35,680 bases of DNA from Candidatus Hodarchaeota archaeon (GCA_016840285.1 JAEOSR010000120.1:1-35680); one strand, 5' to 3'; positions 16,459 through 25,766 are shown, counted from the first letter of the stretch. The notes: a model not told the origin generated them from the letters alone. Numbers and translations are program-made.

Positions 16459-18246
16459 CTAACGATTATGTAATCTATTATACTCTTTGACCATCTTTTG
16501 AATATCTACAGTTGAACCCTGAGTTGGGCCTTCTTGAAGAGCTTCTTTGGTAAATCTTTCAGGAAGAGTATCATCCTGTTTTTTTAAGCCAAATTTTAGG
16601 TTTAACTTGTATTCCCTTTCAATAGATTCCCCAAGAATTCTTTTCAAATAATCAGGCGAATAACTGATCCCTGTACCATAAGTCAACAGATTTGAAGCAT
16701 TCTCTAAGTTTAAAATATCCATGCAGAGACCGATATTTTTGCACATCGTCATACTATCTGTAAGTAGTGCAATTTTCTCAGAGTAGGTGACTAGTGCGGC
16801 TTTCCCTTCCTCTGAAAGTCTATCCGCAGCTTTTTCAGTACCGAATCTTTTCTTCGCTTCTTCCCATCTTTCAGTAAGCTCAAAAAACGGTTCAGCTCGC
16901 AGATGATCTCCACCTCTGGAAGCAACAGCGTAAGTTAAACCATATGCTTTCAAACCACGAGGATCCCCGCAAATAATATCAAGTCCCTTCACCTGCATAA
17001 CCAGTTTTTTTACCTCCTCACTAAATTTCTGTGAAAATTTGGTCGCTCCCTCAGCCAATTCATCACCAATCCCTTTTCGAAGTGTTATCAGTTCAACGAT
17101 TTCTCTAATCTTCTCGGTATCACCCCAACTAATTTCTACTCCACCAATATCTTCTGCTGTTATCAATCCCTTCTCTTGGCATTCCATTAACCATCCGATC
17201 ACTTCACAGGTGGAGAGTGAATCCAAACCTACCTGATTGAGGTAATAATTCATTTCTAAAGCGAAATTTAGGTCTGATACACCTATACGAGTGGTAAATC
17301 CGCAAAGTGTCTCATACTCAGGTCCTTCTGCTTCGTAATCACCACAAACATAATATCTGGAACAGTGAAGATTACAATTGAAACATCCTTTATTCTTAAC
17401 TTTGTACTTTTTTGCAAGACGTTCTCCAGAGACTTTATCGAGGTAATTACACACCCCTTTTTGGAAATGATCTGTTGGAAGGATTCCTATCCCATTCAAA
17501 TCAGTCATCAACATCGTTGTTCCTAGATTATAGCGTTTAGAATATTCACTATGATCAAAAATCTCTTTCTTGATTTGAGTGACTTCTGATATAAATGCAA
17601 GCGGTTCGGCTAATTCTACAGAACGATGTCCACGGACAGCAACAGCTTTAAGATTCTTTGATCCCATCACAGCTCCCATCCCAGTCCTTCCGCTCGCCCT
17701 ATTTCCACTTGAAATAATAGAGGAATAAAGCACCTTATTCTCTCCCGCAGAACCAATAGCTGCTACTTGAATTGAATAGTCTCTCTGCTCTTTCTGAATA
17801 TTGTGGGTTGTATCCACTACAAAATTACCTGCAAAATGAGGACAATCTATGAAGTCAACCTCTGAGTCAGTTATCATCAGATAAACTAGATTATTTGCTT
17901 TACCAGTAATGATAATCTGATCAAAACCCGTGAGTTTCATTTCTGAACCAAATTGTCCCCCTGCAGCAGAATCACCTAGTATCCCTGTCAAAGGGGATTT
18001 TGCAGAGATTGTGAAATAAGCAGATGCGGGTAAAAATGACCCTGTTAATGGCCCAATCCCGAAAATCAAGATATTATCAGGTCCAAGTGGATCACAATTT
18101 GGATCTAATTCCTCAAATAACCTTTTAGAATTAGCTCCCCTTCCCCCTATCACATTTTTAATCCAGTTCTTATTTAATTTGTCGATTTTATACCTTCTTT
18201 CTGAAAGATTGACACGTAATATCTTACTTCCATAGCCATACTTCAT
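16459..18246 (-). CDS. aor: Tungsten/molybdenum aldehyde:ferredoxin oxidoreductase
   Basis: Oxidises aldehydes to carboxylic acids with ferredoxin as acceptor, through a bis-pterin W or Mo site and one [4Fe-4S] cluster; cytoplasmic. The 595 residues carry the N-terminal pterin-binding signature (GGRGANSKRLF), GPLTGSFLPASAYF, the cluster motif C288-x2-C291-x3-C295, and Cys502 in DSMTMCK as the fourth ligand. GDPRGLKAYGLTYAVASRGGDH is the second pterin-binding region, which is well conserved. The length is normal. It starts four bases after the ferredoxin subunit stop. The substrate may be aldehydes from amino-acid (2-oxo acid) breakdown; that is inferred. Other AOR-family members with different specificity are possible. 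Confidence 0.95.
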   Translation of the reverse strand: MKYGYGSKILRVNLSERRYKIDKLNKNWIKNVIGGRGANSKRLFEELDPNCDPLGPDNILIFGIGPLTGSFLPASAYFTISAKSPLTGILGDSAAGGQFGSEMKLTGFDQIIITGKANNLVYLMITDSEVDFIDCPHFAGNFVVDTTHNIQKEQRDYSIQVAAIGSAGENKVLYSSIISSGNRASGRTGMGAVMGSKNLKAVAVRGHRSVELAEPLAFISEVTQIKKEIFDHSEYSKRYNLGTTMLMTDLNGIGILPTDHFQKGVCNYLDKVSGERLAKKYKVKNKGCFNCNLHCSRYYVCGDYEAEGPEYETLCGFTTRIGVSDLNFALEMNYYLNQVGLDSLSTCEVIGWLMECQEKGLITAEDIGGVEISWGDTEKIREIVELITLRKGIGDELAEGATKFSQKFSEEVKKLVMQVKGLDIICGDPRGLKAYGLTYAVASRGGDHLRAEPFFELTERWEEAKKRFGTEKAADRLSEEGKAALVTYSEKIALLTDSMTMCKNIGLCMDILNLENASNLLTYGTGISYSPDYLKRILGESIEREYKLNLKFGLKKQDDTLPERFTKEALQEGPTQGSTVDIQKMVKEYNRLHNR

Positions 18247-18250
18247 TACA

Positions 18251-18760
18251 TTACCTCCTCCATTTACTCCTTGCGTCTCTCCCTAGTGTTTCGATATAAT
18301 GCTTTTGTTTTTCACTAGGGTTCATGTTCTTTACTTCTTCTTTGAAGTTAGCGAAGGAGGGCTGCTTTGACTTGGGAGTGTAAATGATTGCTTCCTCGGT
18401 ACAAGCTTCGACACATTTCGGAGAACCACCACAGAGATCACAAACATATACTATTTTCTTGAAGATCTGTATTGCACCTATTGGGCAATTCCTCTCACAT
18501 TTTCCGCAAAGTGTACATAACGTTGGAGAAATTATAATTTGGCCTTGTTTACCTAATGTAATAGCATTTGAAGGACAATCCATACAATATCTTTCTTTAC
18601 AGTGAAGACAAACCACAGGACCGTCAATCCCAATCTGATATAAATGAACAACGTTCATTCTAGCCATATTTCGGTTAACTTTACCAGTATGATACATTGT
18701 ACAGGTAGTTTCGCACATCCTACAACCAGTACACTTGTTAATGTCAACTTGAATCATCAT
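18251..18760 (-). CDS. Polyferredoxin partner subunit with four [4Fe-4S] motifs
   Basis: HycB/AOR-partner type ferredoxin. Cysteine clusters run CTGCRMCETTC, CLHCKERYCMDC, CTLCGKCERNC and CDLCGGSPKCVEAC, enough for four [4Fe-4S] clusters in the interleaved arrangement typical of these electron-transfer subunits. A C-terminal tail (KQKHYIETLGRDARSKW) follows. It should pass electrons between the adjacent AOR and a further acceptor. ATG 18760 or 18757 is the likely start; a TTG at 18763 is less likely. It overlaps the TIGR04076 gene by about 17 bases and precedes AOR by four, showing tight operon structure. Confidence 0.92.
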   Translation of the reverse strand: MMIQVDINKCTGCRMCETTCTMYHTGKVNRNMARMNVVHLYQIGIDGPVVCLHCKERYCMDCPSNAITLGKQGQIIISPTLCTLCGKCERNCPIGAIQIFKKIVYVCDLCGGSPKCVEACTEEAIIYTPKSKQPSFANFKEEVKNMNPSEKQKHYIETLGRDARSKWRR

Positions 18761-19028
18761 CAATCAATTCCAGACGATACTGAACGAGACCATCAGGATC
18801 AGGACAAGAAAAGTGTTTGACTCTTTTCACCCAATGTTCGTCAGCCAGCTTCTCCCTTTCAGAAAAAATCGGGAAAATCGGCATCATACTCTGTAATGCC
18901 CAGATACAGACGTGTTTTCCCTCAGGAATTGTTAATTTTGATCCTTCTATGAAAAAATAATCCCCTACAAGCATAGGCAGATTGCAGTACCCATTAATCT
19001 GCTCAACTGTCACCTTAATTTTGACCAT
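18744..19028 (-). CDS. TIGR04076-family small protein
   Basis: A 94-residue protein with the spaced Cys and turn motifs I associate with TIGR04076: an early Cys (NGYCNLPMLVGDYF), a middle C-x-W-A-L segment and a terminal SCPDPDG stretch. Members are small, of unknown role, and often near redox or AOR genes. Here it lies in the same run, between the S15 hydrolase and the ferredoxin, overlapping the ferredoxin start. No metal-binding set is definite, though four Cys in the family context could bind Fe-S or a cofactor. Its role may be in AOR maturation or electron transfer, but that is only inferred from location. Confidence 0.72.
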   Translation of the reverse strand: MVKIKVTVEQINGYCNLPMLVGDYFFIEGSKLTIPEGKHVCIWALQSMMPIFPIFSEREKLADEHWVKRVKHFSCPDPDGLVQYRLELIDDDSS

Positions 19029-19052
19029 TATGATAACCCAATTATTACTTTT

Positions 19053-21278
19053 TTAATCCGTTTCTGTGGGTCTTGGTAGAATTATATATGATGGATAATC
19101 AGACCCTACCAGAATTGTGTTATTCGCGAACTTCTGATCTAAATATTTGTAATAAAAAAGCTCCTGAGGAGCGCCTGTGTTTGGATTTATCGCAAATCGA
19201 GGATAATTAGAACTAGATATCGCTATCCTTATTTTATGTCCTTCATCGAACTGATAAGCAGTTGACCACAGATCAACGGTAATATTCACAGGTTCACCAA
19301 GATTTAATGAGGGAGCATCTAAATCAAACCCATCTCGTCGAATCATATTGATTATTCCATCAGTCAATAACATCGAACGTCCATCTGGATAAACATCAGT
19401 AATTTTGACTGTAAAATCAGTGTTAGTGCAATTTGACATGACCCAAAGGTGTGCCCACATCTGGCCGACTACTTCAACCTTTTGAGTCAAAGGAGAGGTT
19501 TCAAAAATTAGTACATCATCCCGATTCTCAACAGAACGCTGATTATATGGCCCTGCAGGTATCATGAGATTTGTACCACCGAGCGTTGGTACTGGATCAC
19601 GGGGATCATACACATAGGAATAATTTGCACTGGCTAATCCATTCGTTCCGAGAATTAACTGATTTCCAGCATTAAAATACCAGCGATCATCAACATGAGG
19701 TACAGGCCAATCGTAGGCAAATCTGTAATCATTTACATCAGAGTCTTCTGATGTATTATCTCCCATCATATAATAAGCTACCCGATATTCATTGTCCCAA
19801 TCAAACTCTTTCCCTGACAGAACATGATCGAAAAGTGTTTGTTCCCATTCAAGAAACAAATCAAACCCTGAATTGGACTTTGTTGGAAAGAATAATTCTC
19901 CTTGTTTTCCTTCACCAGGAAAACCATGTGTAAAGGGGCCCATTATCAATAATTGCTTATCACGCGCGCCTTCGAGTCCCAAATTGTCATACCCAATGAA
20001 ACCATCCAATGTCCCCTGTTGGAAAACATCGTACCACCCTCCAATATGAATAGCAGAGACATTCACATTGCCAAAGTTGGGTCCTTCCTCTAGGAACAAG
20101 GAGGTTGAATTATAGTAAATATCTTTCTTTTTAGGGTTGTTTATAATTTGTTCGAGCTGGTATTCATAATTATCAGCTGTTCCTTCAAGCCAACTGAGAA
20201 CAAGACTTTCCTTAAGTGCCCCACCTGGCCATAAAGAGATTTTATACAAATCTGGTGTTCCAATTATCAAAGATTGACACACAAGACCAGTTGGATTCAT
20301 ACCAGCGTAAAAAAATTGGTTGATAGCTAAAGCGGACGGCCCTACAGAAGCTATTTTTCCATTACACCAAGATTGGTCCAGTATCCAATCAATTGAATCA
20401 ACCCCATCTTGATAGGCTTGTTGAAACATGAGAAAATCGTCATGATCCTCTGAATCAAAACATCCTCGAATATCTTGCACTACTAAATGATACCCTTGAG
20501 TAAGATACAATAATCCATACATCGCTCCCATTTCATCTTTACCATATGGTGTTCGTGTAAGGATCACTGGTCTTGGTCCTCCAAACGAACCTGGGGCTAA
20601 ATACACATCTGTAGCTAATTTTACCCCGTCTCTCATGGCAATATTATGTGTTTGTTTAGTTGGGGGAGCATAGATAGCAGCTCCTAGAAGGATTATGGAT
20701 GGGATTATTAGAAGAACAACCAATAATCCAATATAGAGGCCCTTAGGAACCTTGTTGAAGCGTTGGAGACTATTTTGGAAAACTGATGTTAATTGCAGGC
20801 TAGAAGATTTTTGACCATAATGCAAGAAGAATAATATACTCATTCCTATTGCAGCAGTCGCCAGATACTCTTCAGAAATAACATAACCCAAGATCCCTAT
20901 TAATGGTCCAACAACATTGATTACAACTCCAGCGATCTTTAAAGGTTCAGAGCTTCTTTTAATACTGATCTCTCTAAGATAACTCCCACCTACTAAAAGT
21001 GAATAAAATGAAATAAAAGCAGCGATAGGAAGATACAACATCCCAATGAGAACGACCACAATTTGTTCCAAACAAAAGGCAATTGACTTATTTCGTGTGA
21101 ATAATTTTACTCCTTCTTCCAGTTCCTGATTGTAATCCTTAGAGTAGTTAAGAAAATAAGTTACTGTATAAAGTCCCCTACATAGAATTATCAGCGCTCC
21201 AGCTGCTAATATTTGCTCGATATTAAGTATTCCTATACTTTTTAAATAATAATAGATCACATTGATTGTATCAATCAT
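19053..21278 (-). CDS. Multi-TM N-terminus fused to S15/CocE-type hydrolase
   Basis: A 741-residue protein. The first 210 residues contain about six membrane helices, ending with LLVVLLIIPSIILLGAAIY. The rest is an alpha/beta hydrolase of the X-Pro dipeptidyl-peptidase/CocE-NonD (S15) family: MRDGVKLATDVY, RTPYGKD, oxyanion region QDIRGCFDSE, candidate triad Ser315 (GPSAL), Asp417 (GGWYDVFQQG), His451 (GPFTHGFPGE), and a C-terminal jelly-roll (NYPRFAINPNTG near 700). The nucleophile motif is G-P-S-A rather than the common GxSYxG. The hydrolase is probably extracytoplasmic. It is 24 bases upstream of the TIGR04076 gene in the same direction, so it may head the AOR operon. The substrate (peptide or ester) is unknown. 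Confidence 0.88.
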   Translation of the reverse strand: MIDTINVIYYYLKSIGILNIEQILAAGALIILCRGLYTVTYFLNYSKDYNQELEEGVKLFTRNKSIAFCLEQIVVVLIGMLYLPIAAFISFYSLLVGGSYLREISIKRSSEPLKIAGVVINVVGPLIGILGYVISEEYLATAAIGMSILFFLHYGQKSSSLQLTSVFQNSLQRFNKVPKGLYIGLLVVLLIIPSIILLGAAIYAPPTKQTHNIAMRDGVKLATDVYLAPGSFGGPRPVILTRTPYGKDEMGAMYGLLYLTQGYHLVVQDIRGCFDSEDHDDFLMFQQAYQDGVDSIDWILDQSWCNGKIASVGPSALAINQFFYAGMNPTGLVCQSLIIGTPDLYKISLWPGGALKESLVLSWLEGTADNYEYQLEQIINNPKKKDIYYNSTSLFLEEGPNFGNVNVSAIHIGGWYDVFQQGTLDGFIGYDNLGLEGARDKQLLIMGPFTHGFPGEGKQGELFFPTKSNSGFDLFLEWEQTLFDHVLSGKEFDWDNEYRVAYYMMGDNTSEDSDVNDYRFAYDWPVPHVDDRWYFNAGNQLILGTNGLASANYSYVYDPRDPVPTLGGTNLMIPAGPYNQRSVENRDDVLIFETSPLTQKVEVVGQMWAHLWVMSNCTNTDFTVKITDVYPDGRSMLLTDGIINMIRRDGFDLDAPSLNLGEPVNITVDLWSTAYQFDEGHKIRIAISSSNYPRFAINPNTGAPQELFYYKYLDQKFANNTILVGSDYPSYIILPRPTETD

Positions 21279-21402
21279 GTTAAATCAACCTTGAATTAGT
21301 TCATCAAAGAAGGATTGTTTTTTTAAAAGATTTTGTTCTTTATGCACTTCCTAATCTCGAATAACTATTGTGATCTAATGATCTTACGAGAATCAACAGG
21401 TT

Positions 21403-21413
21403 AAACTTTTATC
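21403..21413 (+). promoter_or_regulatory. BRE/TATA-like element for the molybdopterin oxidoreductase gene
   Basis: AAACTTTTATC lies 40-50 bases before ATG 21453, in the 174-base divergent spacer shared with the S15 gene. Position and composition fit an archaeal TATA box with A-rich BRE; start of transcription expected near 21437. Confidence 0.35.
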
Positions 21414-21452
21414 TGAAGCTGTCTTCAATTTTAGAAGGATGTCTTAAAAGAG

Positions 21453-22250
21453 ATGGCAATCAAAGAAGTTAAACCTGTATTAATTAGCATCATACTAATT
21501 ATTGCATTTGGGAATCTTCTCTTCAGTATAAGAGGAAACGATGATGTCCAGATTACTCCCAATGATGAGTTCTTTACTTCAGCAATTGATTCTTTTGATA
21601 TTGATCCAAGCAACTATCGCTTGGTGGTTACGGGTGAAGTAACTAATCCCTTGAATTTATCACTTGAAGAAATCAAAGCAATGCCTGTTACTTCGGAGAT
21701 TGTGCGGTTGACGTGCATTGCTTACAAATATGGAGTCACATCATTAACTGGAGTGGCTAATTGGACTGGAGTAAGGTTGTCTCACATTTTAAACCTAGCA
21801 CAGATTAATTATTATTCAGTAAAAGACATAACTTTCCACACTCCTGATCTAAGCCCTCAAGGCTACTCTACAAGTCTACAATTAGAGGAAGCGTTTTGGG
21901 GTGATGTTATTCTTGCTTATGAAATGAATGGGGAAGCCTTACCGAGAGAACATGGGTTCCCTTTACGACTTGTTTGTCCTCGTTTTTACGGCTATAAATG
22001 GATAAAATGGATAACGAATATCAATGTAACAACAATCGATTATCAAGGGTTTTGGGAAAATAGGGGTTATAACGATACACCTTATGTAGACATTTCTCTT
22101 CCTATCTATTATTCCCCAGTCAGCTCTGATATTCCAGTTCACGAGTCAAAATCTACTCGTTGGCCAGGTATAGAATTAATTCTCCCTATAGCAACAACGG
22201 CAGTAATCACGCGATTTACCCTTAATCGAAAGAAAAAAAGGTCAAGCTAA
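21453..22250 (+). CDS. Membrane-anchored sulfite-oxidase-type molybdopterin oxidoreductase
   Basis: A single Mo-pterin domain of the sulfite oxidase/YedY (MsrP) superfamily. The expected Mo-ligand cysteine is Cys88 in RLTCIA, inside the usual core (EEIKAMP, LTGVANWTGVRL, GEALPREHGFPLRLVCPRFYG, KWIKWIT). Residues 7-27 form an N-terminal membrane helix or signal. The C-terminus has another hydrophobic segment (IELILPIATTAVI) and a basic tail (RKKKRSS), so the enzyme likely faces outside the cell. The substrate could be sulfite, oxidised methionine or another S/N-oxide; no haem or ferredoxin partner is adjacent. It overlaps the converging ABC transporter by nine bases. Confidence 0.88.
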   Translation: MAIKEVKPVLISIILIIAFGNLLFSIRGNDDVQITPNDEFFTSAIDSFDIDPSNYRLVVTGEVTNPLNLSLEEIKAMPVTSEIVRLTCIAYKYGVTSLTGVANWTGVRLSHILNLAQINYYSVKDITFHTPDLSPQGYSTSLQLEEAFWGDVILAYEMNGEALPREHGFPLRLVCPRFYGYKWIKWITNINVTTIDYQGFWENRGYNDTPYVDISLPIYYSPVSSDIPVHESKSTRWPGIELILPIATTAVITRFTLNRKKKRSS

Positions 22251-24017
22251 ACTTCGTTCTCCAGTTTGAACTTTCCATAAAGAAGCGTATAACCGATTAT
22301 CCTCAACTAATTCATTATGCGTGCCCTGCTCAATGATTTCCCCATTTTCTAAGACAAAAATTCGGTCTGCGTTTCTGATAGTAGATAATCTATGAGCAAT
22401 GATGATTGTAGTTCGTCCGACAATTATCTTTTCAAGTGATCTTTGGATTGCTGCTTCCGTTTCATTGTCTACACTGGAAGTTGCTTCATCCAGAACAAGA
22501 ATTGGTGGATTCTTTAATACAGCCCGAGCAATAGCAATTCGTTGCCTCTGACCCCCGCTTAGCTTCTGGCCTCTCTCTCCAACGAGAGTATTATAGCCAT
22601 TCGGTAAACTTTCAACAAAACTATTAACCTCTGCTACCTTAGCAGCTTTAACAATTTCATCCATCGGTGTATCTGGCTTACCATAGGCAATATTTTCTCT
22701 CACTGTCCCATCAATTATGAATGTATCTTGTTTAACTAATCCAATCGCCCTACGTAATTCTTGAAGATCGAAATCTTCGATATTGATACCATCAAGGGTA
22801 ATTTTGCCTTTCTGTGGATCGTAAAACCGTAATAACAGCTTTACTATTGTTGACTTTCCAACACCTGTACTTCCAACAAATGCAATCGTTTGTCCTGGTT
22901 CTATATCAACGGTGAGATTAGTAAAGGTCGAATTGCGTCCTTTGTATCCAAAATGGACATTTTCAAATGAGATTCCCCCAGAAATAGTAGGTAAAGAAAG
23001 TTTATTGGATCCATTTGATATCTTACTCTGAGTATCTAGTAAAGTCATTATTCTCGTGGTTGAAGCCATAGCCCGCTGGTACTGATCAAGGGTCTCGCCC
23101 ACTCTTGTCAAAGGCCATAGAAGCCGTTGTGTTAGAAAAATCATTGCGCTGTATGCTGCAATCTCCAGTTGACCGTTAATTGTCTGTAATCCCCCAAAAA
23201 TCAGCATAGCTGTGAAACCTACAACAATAATCATTCTAATAAGTGGTGAAAAAGCAGAGCTTAATTTGATTGCATCGCGATTACTTTCTTTATAATTATT
23301 TGAGGATTTGAATATTCTACTTTCCTCATACTCTTCAGTCGTATAGCTCTTGATGGTTGCTATCCCTGTCAAATTATTGGACAGTTGACCGTTTAATAGA
23401 CCTACTCTCTCTCTAACATCAGCATATCGCGATTCAAGTCGTTTCTGGAACTTTATGGAAAAGACAAGAATAAATGGCATTGGAACTGCTGCCATCCAAG
23501 CAACTTCAGGTGAAAGAAGAAAGAATGCTGTTAAAATCGTAAGAGCAGTCACTGTGACCTGTATAAGATCGTTTGCTCCAATGTCAAGGAATCGCTCAAG
23601 TTGATTTATATCATCATTTAAGATTGACATTAAGCCTCCCGTTTGCCGATCCTCAAAGTATTCCATATCTAAGTGCTGAAGATGTTTATACGCGTCAAGG
23701 CGCAATTCATGTTCAATTGTTTGCGCTAAATTTCTCCAGAAAATTTTGTAAATATATTCAAATAATGATTCCAACGCCCAGATGACGAATGTTAATAATC
23801 CTAAGAAAACTAACTGTGATGGAACGTCTTTAATCCCAAGATATCCAAAGATAGAGCCTTCCCTTCTAACAGCAATATCAACAGCAGCAGCAATAAGAAA
23901 TGGAGGCGCTAGATCAAACCATTTATTCAGAATCGAAAAAAAAGTTGCTAAAAAGATGGTCAATCTGTGTGATCGTGAATAATGGATCAATTGTAGTAGC
24001 GGGCGGTCATATTTCAT
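22242..24017 (-). CDS. ABC exporter half-transporter (fused permease-ATPase)
   Basis: Type-IV (MsbA/LmrA-like) ABC exporter. Residues about 1-310 form six membrane helices of the TMD, and residues about 345-585 hold the nucleotide-binding domain: Walker A GSTGVGKST with Lys388, Q-loop (VKQDTF), signature LSGGQRQRIAIARA, Walker B ILVLDEATSS, and the His switch IIIAHRLSTI. The length of 591 residues is standard for a homodimeric half-transporter. The exported substrate (lipid, drug, peptide) is not predictable. It is divergent from pyrophosphatase across 107 bases and converges on the molybdopterin gene. Confidence 0.96.
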   Translation of the reverse strand: MKYDRPLLQLIHYSRSHRLTIFLATFFSILNKWFDLAPPFLIAAAVDIAVRREGSIFGYLGIKDVPSQLVFLGLLTFVIWALESLFEYIYKIFWRNLAQTIEHELRLDAYKHLQHLDMEYFEDRQTGGLMSILNDDINQLERFLDIGANDLIQVTVTALTILTAFFLLSPEVAWMAAVPMPFILVFSIKFQKRLESRYADVRERVGLLNGQLSNNLTGIATIKSYTTEEYEESRIFKSSNNYKESNRDAIKLSSAFSPLIRMIIVVGFTAMLIFGGLQTINGQLEIAAYSAMIFLTQRLLWPLTRVGETLDQYQRAMASTTRIMTLLDTQSKISNGSNKLSLPTISGGISFENVHFGYKGRNSTFTNLTVDIEPGQTIAFVGSTGVGKSTIVKLLLRFYDPQKGKITLDGINIEDFDLQELRRAIGLVKQDTFIIDGTVRENIAYGKPDTPMDEIVKAAKVAEVNSFVESLPNGYNTLVGERGQKLSGGQRQRIAIARAVLKNPPILVLDEATSSVDNETEAAIQRSLEKIIVGRTTIIIAHRLSTIRNADRIFVLENGEIIEQGTHNELVEDNRLYASLWKVQTGERSLA

Positions 24018-24124
24018 GATTAACAGCGGAAGAGGATTTATTTATCTATTGTTTGATGAGAAAAAGATCGATGAATAATACTATCTATTGGTTTATTATC
24101 TAGAATTGTCAATGGGAAATTACC

Positions 24125-24658
24125 ATGAAGAACGATATACCCTCGGGCCCAAACTCACCTGAAACAATCTTTGTCCGCATTGAAATACCACTAGGTTCTA
24201 AGGTCAAGTACGAATTTAATAAGAAGTTTAATGCGATATTTGTTGATAGAATTCTTCATTCATCTGTTGTATATCCCACTGCTTATGGATTTATCCCAAA
24301 AACTCTCTGTAAAGATGGTGATCCCTTGGATGTTATGATTTTACTTAGTGCTGGGATTGAACTTACACCTGGATGCGTTGTTTCAGCAAGACCTGTGGCT
24401 GTCTTGAAAATGGAAGATGAAAAAGGGGAAGATGACAAGATCGTTGCTGTATTAGTAGATGATCCGAGGATGGAAGAGATACAATCATTAGAATCAATTC
24501 CCAAACACTCATTACGAGAGATAGAGGAGTTTTATGATACCTACAAGCATTTGGAACAAGGGAAAACGACGCACATTGTTGGTTGGGCTGATCAAAAAAC
24601 TGCATTTAACACAATTGACGATGCCATTAAATATTTTAATCAACACAATCTTGGATAG
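24125..24658 (+). CDS. ppa: Inorganic pyrophosphatase, family I
   Basis: Hydrolyses pyrophosphate to two phosphates, driving biosynthetic reactions; cytoplasmic, Mg-dependent, oligomeric. The family signature is D64-G-D66-P-L-D69, and the active-site segments YEFNKKFNAIFVDR, YPTAYGFIPKT, VDDPRM and the C-terminal HLEQGKTTHIVGW are in place. The length of 177 residues matches archaeal and bacterial hexameric enzymes. ATG 24125 follows an AT-rich spacer with a weak Shine-Dalgarno. The gene's end overlaps the converging aminotransferase by 23 bases. Confidence 0.97.
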   Translation: MKNDIPSGPNSPETIFVRIEIPLGSKVKYEFNKKFNAIFVDRILHSSVVYPTAYGFIPKTLCKDGDPLDVMILLSAGIELTPGCVVSARPVAVLKMEDEKGEDDKIVAVLVDDPRMEEIQSLESIPKHSLREIEEFYDTYKHLEQGKTTHIVGWADQKTAFNTIDDAIKYFNQHNLG

Positions 24659-25766
24659 CGTCAGTAATGCATTGAAGTCCCCCCTCAAGCTCTTGCTTGC
24701 TTGGATAACCATAACCAATACGCATAAACCGTTTATCTACCTCAAACCAGTGACCAGGTGCCACAAAAGTTTTGTATTTCATCTTTAGAGTTTCATAAAA
24801 TCTATCAATGTCAATATTGATGCTTGGTTTTATCTTCGGGAAACAGATGACTCCACCAGATGGTTTTACCCATTCGATATAGTTAGAGTTTACCATCCAT
24901 TTCGTCAAGATTTCTTGATTCATGTTTACATGTGTATGAACTTTTGATAAAAATTCCTTTTTTCTTGCTAAGAAGTGAGCAGCTATTTCCTCATCGACAA
25001 CAGAATTACAAATGAAGATTAATTCTTTTCCAGCCAAAAATTTCTCCATTAATTCAGCATTCTGACTAATTAACCAACCTAACCTAATACCTGGTAATCC
25101 ATATGCCTTAGAAAAAGACGATACACTAATTACATTCTCACTCAATGAAGCTGCTGAAGGTAGAGGGTCAGAAGTCATTTCTCTATATGTCTCATCTAAT
25201 AATAAATAGATCCCTTTGGATTCAATTAATGAAATGATTTCATTCAATTCAGATTTAGTTATCATGGTTCCTGTAGGATTGTGTGGGTAAGTTAGACTAA
25301 TCAGACGTGTTTTGGTTTTAATCAGTTCACGAAGTTTCTCCAAGTCTAATTTGAATTGGTCTTCAAATGACAGCCTTAAGTAATCGACCTGGGCCCCAAT
25401 AGCTCTGGGAGTCTCGATATTCGCTACATAATTAGGATGGAGAAGCACTACATGGTCACTAGGCTTTAGAAGAGACGTAGTAATAATGAATAACGCCCCA
25501 GCTGATCCTGTAGTTATCAGGACATGGTCTGGATTGACTTCTTCTGCAATGTATTGTCGAAGTCGAGGATTACCCAAATGATCAGTGTAACTAAGAACAA
25601 GGTCACTTAAGTCAAGATTAAGTTTACCAAGAATGAAATCAGGAACAGAACTTTCCGAAAGATTGAACTTGATCTTCTCATATCCAAATTCCTCCGGTGA
25701 TTCCTTCTCAATCGGGGTTCGTCTGTAAGCTAGGTGTCCTAGGATACTATTATCCTTATTCTCCAT
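24636..25766 (-). CDS. PLP-dependent aminotransferase, class I/II
   Basis: Fold-type I aminotransferase. The PLP lysine is Lys220 in SSFSKAYGLPGIRLGW, with the expected upstream SLTYPHNPTGT and LLLDETYREM (Asp pairing with the pyridine N), and a C-terminal RIGYG (Arg binding the substrate carboxylate). The 376 residues are normal for AspC/HisC-like enzymes. The substrate is not clear; an aspartate- or aromatic-type is possible. It lies with an amino-acid exporter to the right that is transcribed away from it, 88 bases off. The 3' end overlaps pyrophosphatase. Confidence 0.93.
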   Translation of the reverse strand: MENKDNSILGHLAYRRTPIEKESPEEFGYEKIKFNLSESSVPDFILGKLNLDLSDLVLSYTDHLGNPRLRQYIAEEVNPDHVLITTGSAGALFIITTSLLKPSDHVVLLHPNYVANIETPRAIGAQVDYLRLSFEDQFKLDLEKLRELIKTKTRLISLTYPHNPTGTMITKSELNEIISLIESKGIYLLLDETYREMTSDPLPSAASLSENVISVSSFSKAYGLPGIRLGWLISQNAELMEKFLAGKELIFICNSVVDEEIAAHFLARKKEFLSKVHTHVNMNQEILTKWMVNSNYIEWVKPSGGVICFPKIKPSINIDIDRFYETLKMKYKTFVAPGHWFEVDKRFMRIGYGYPSKQELEGGLQCITDAIQDCVD

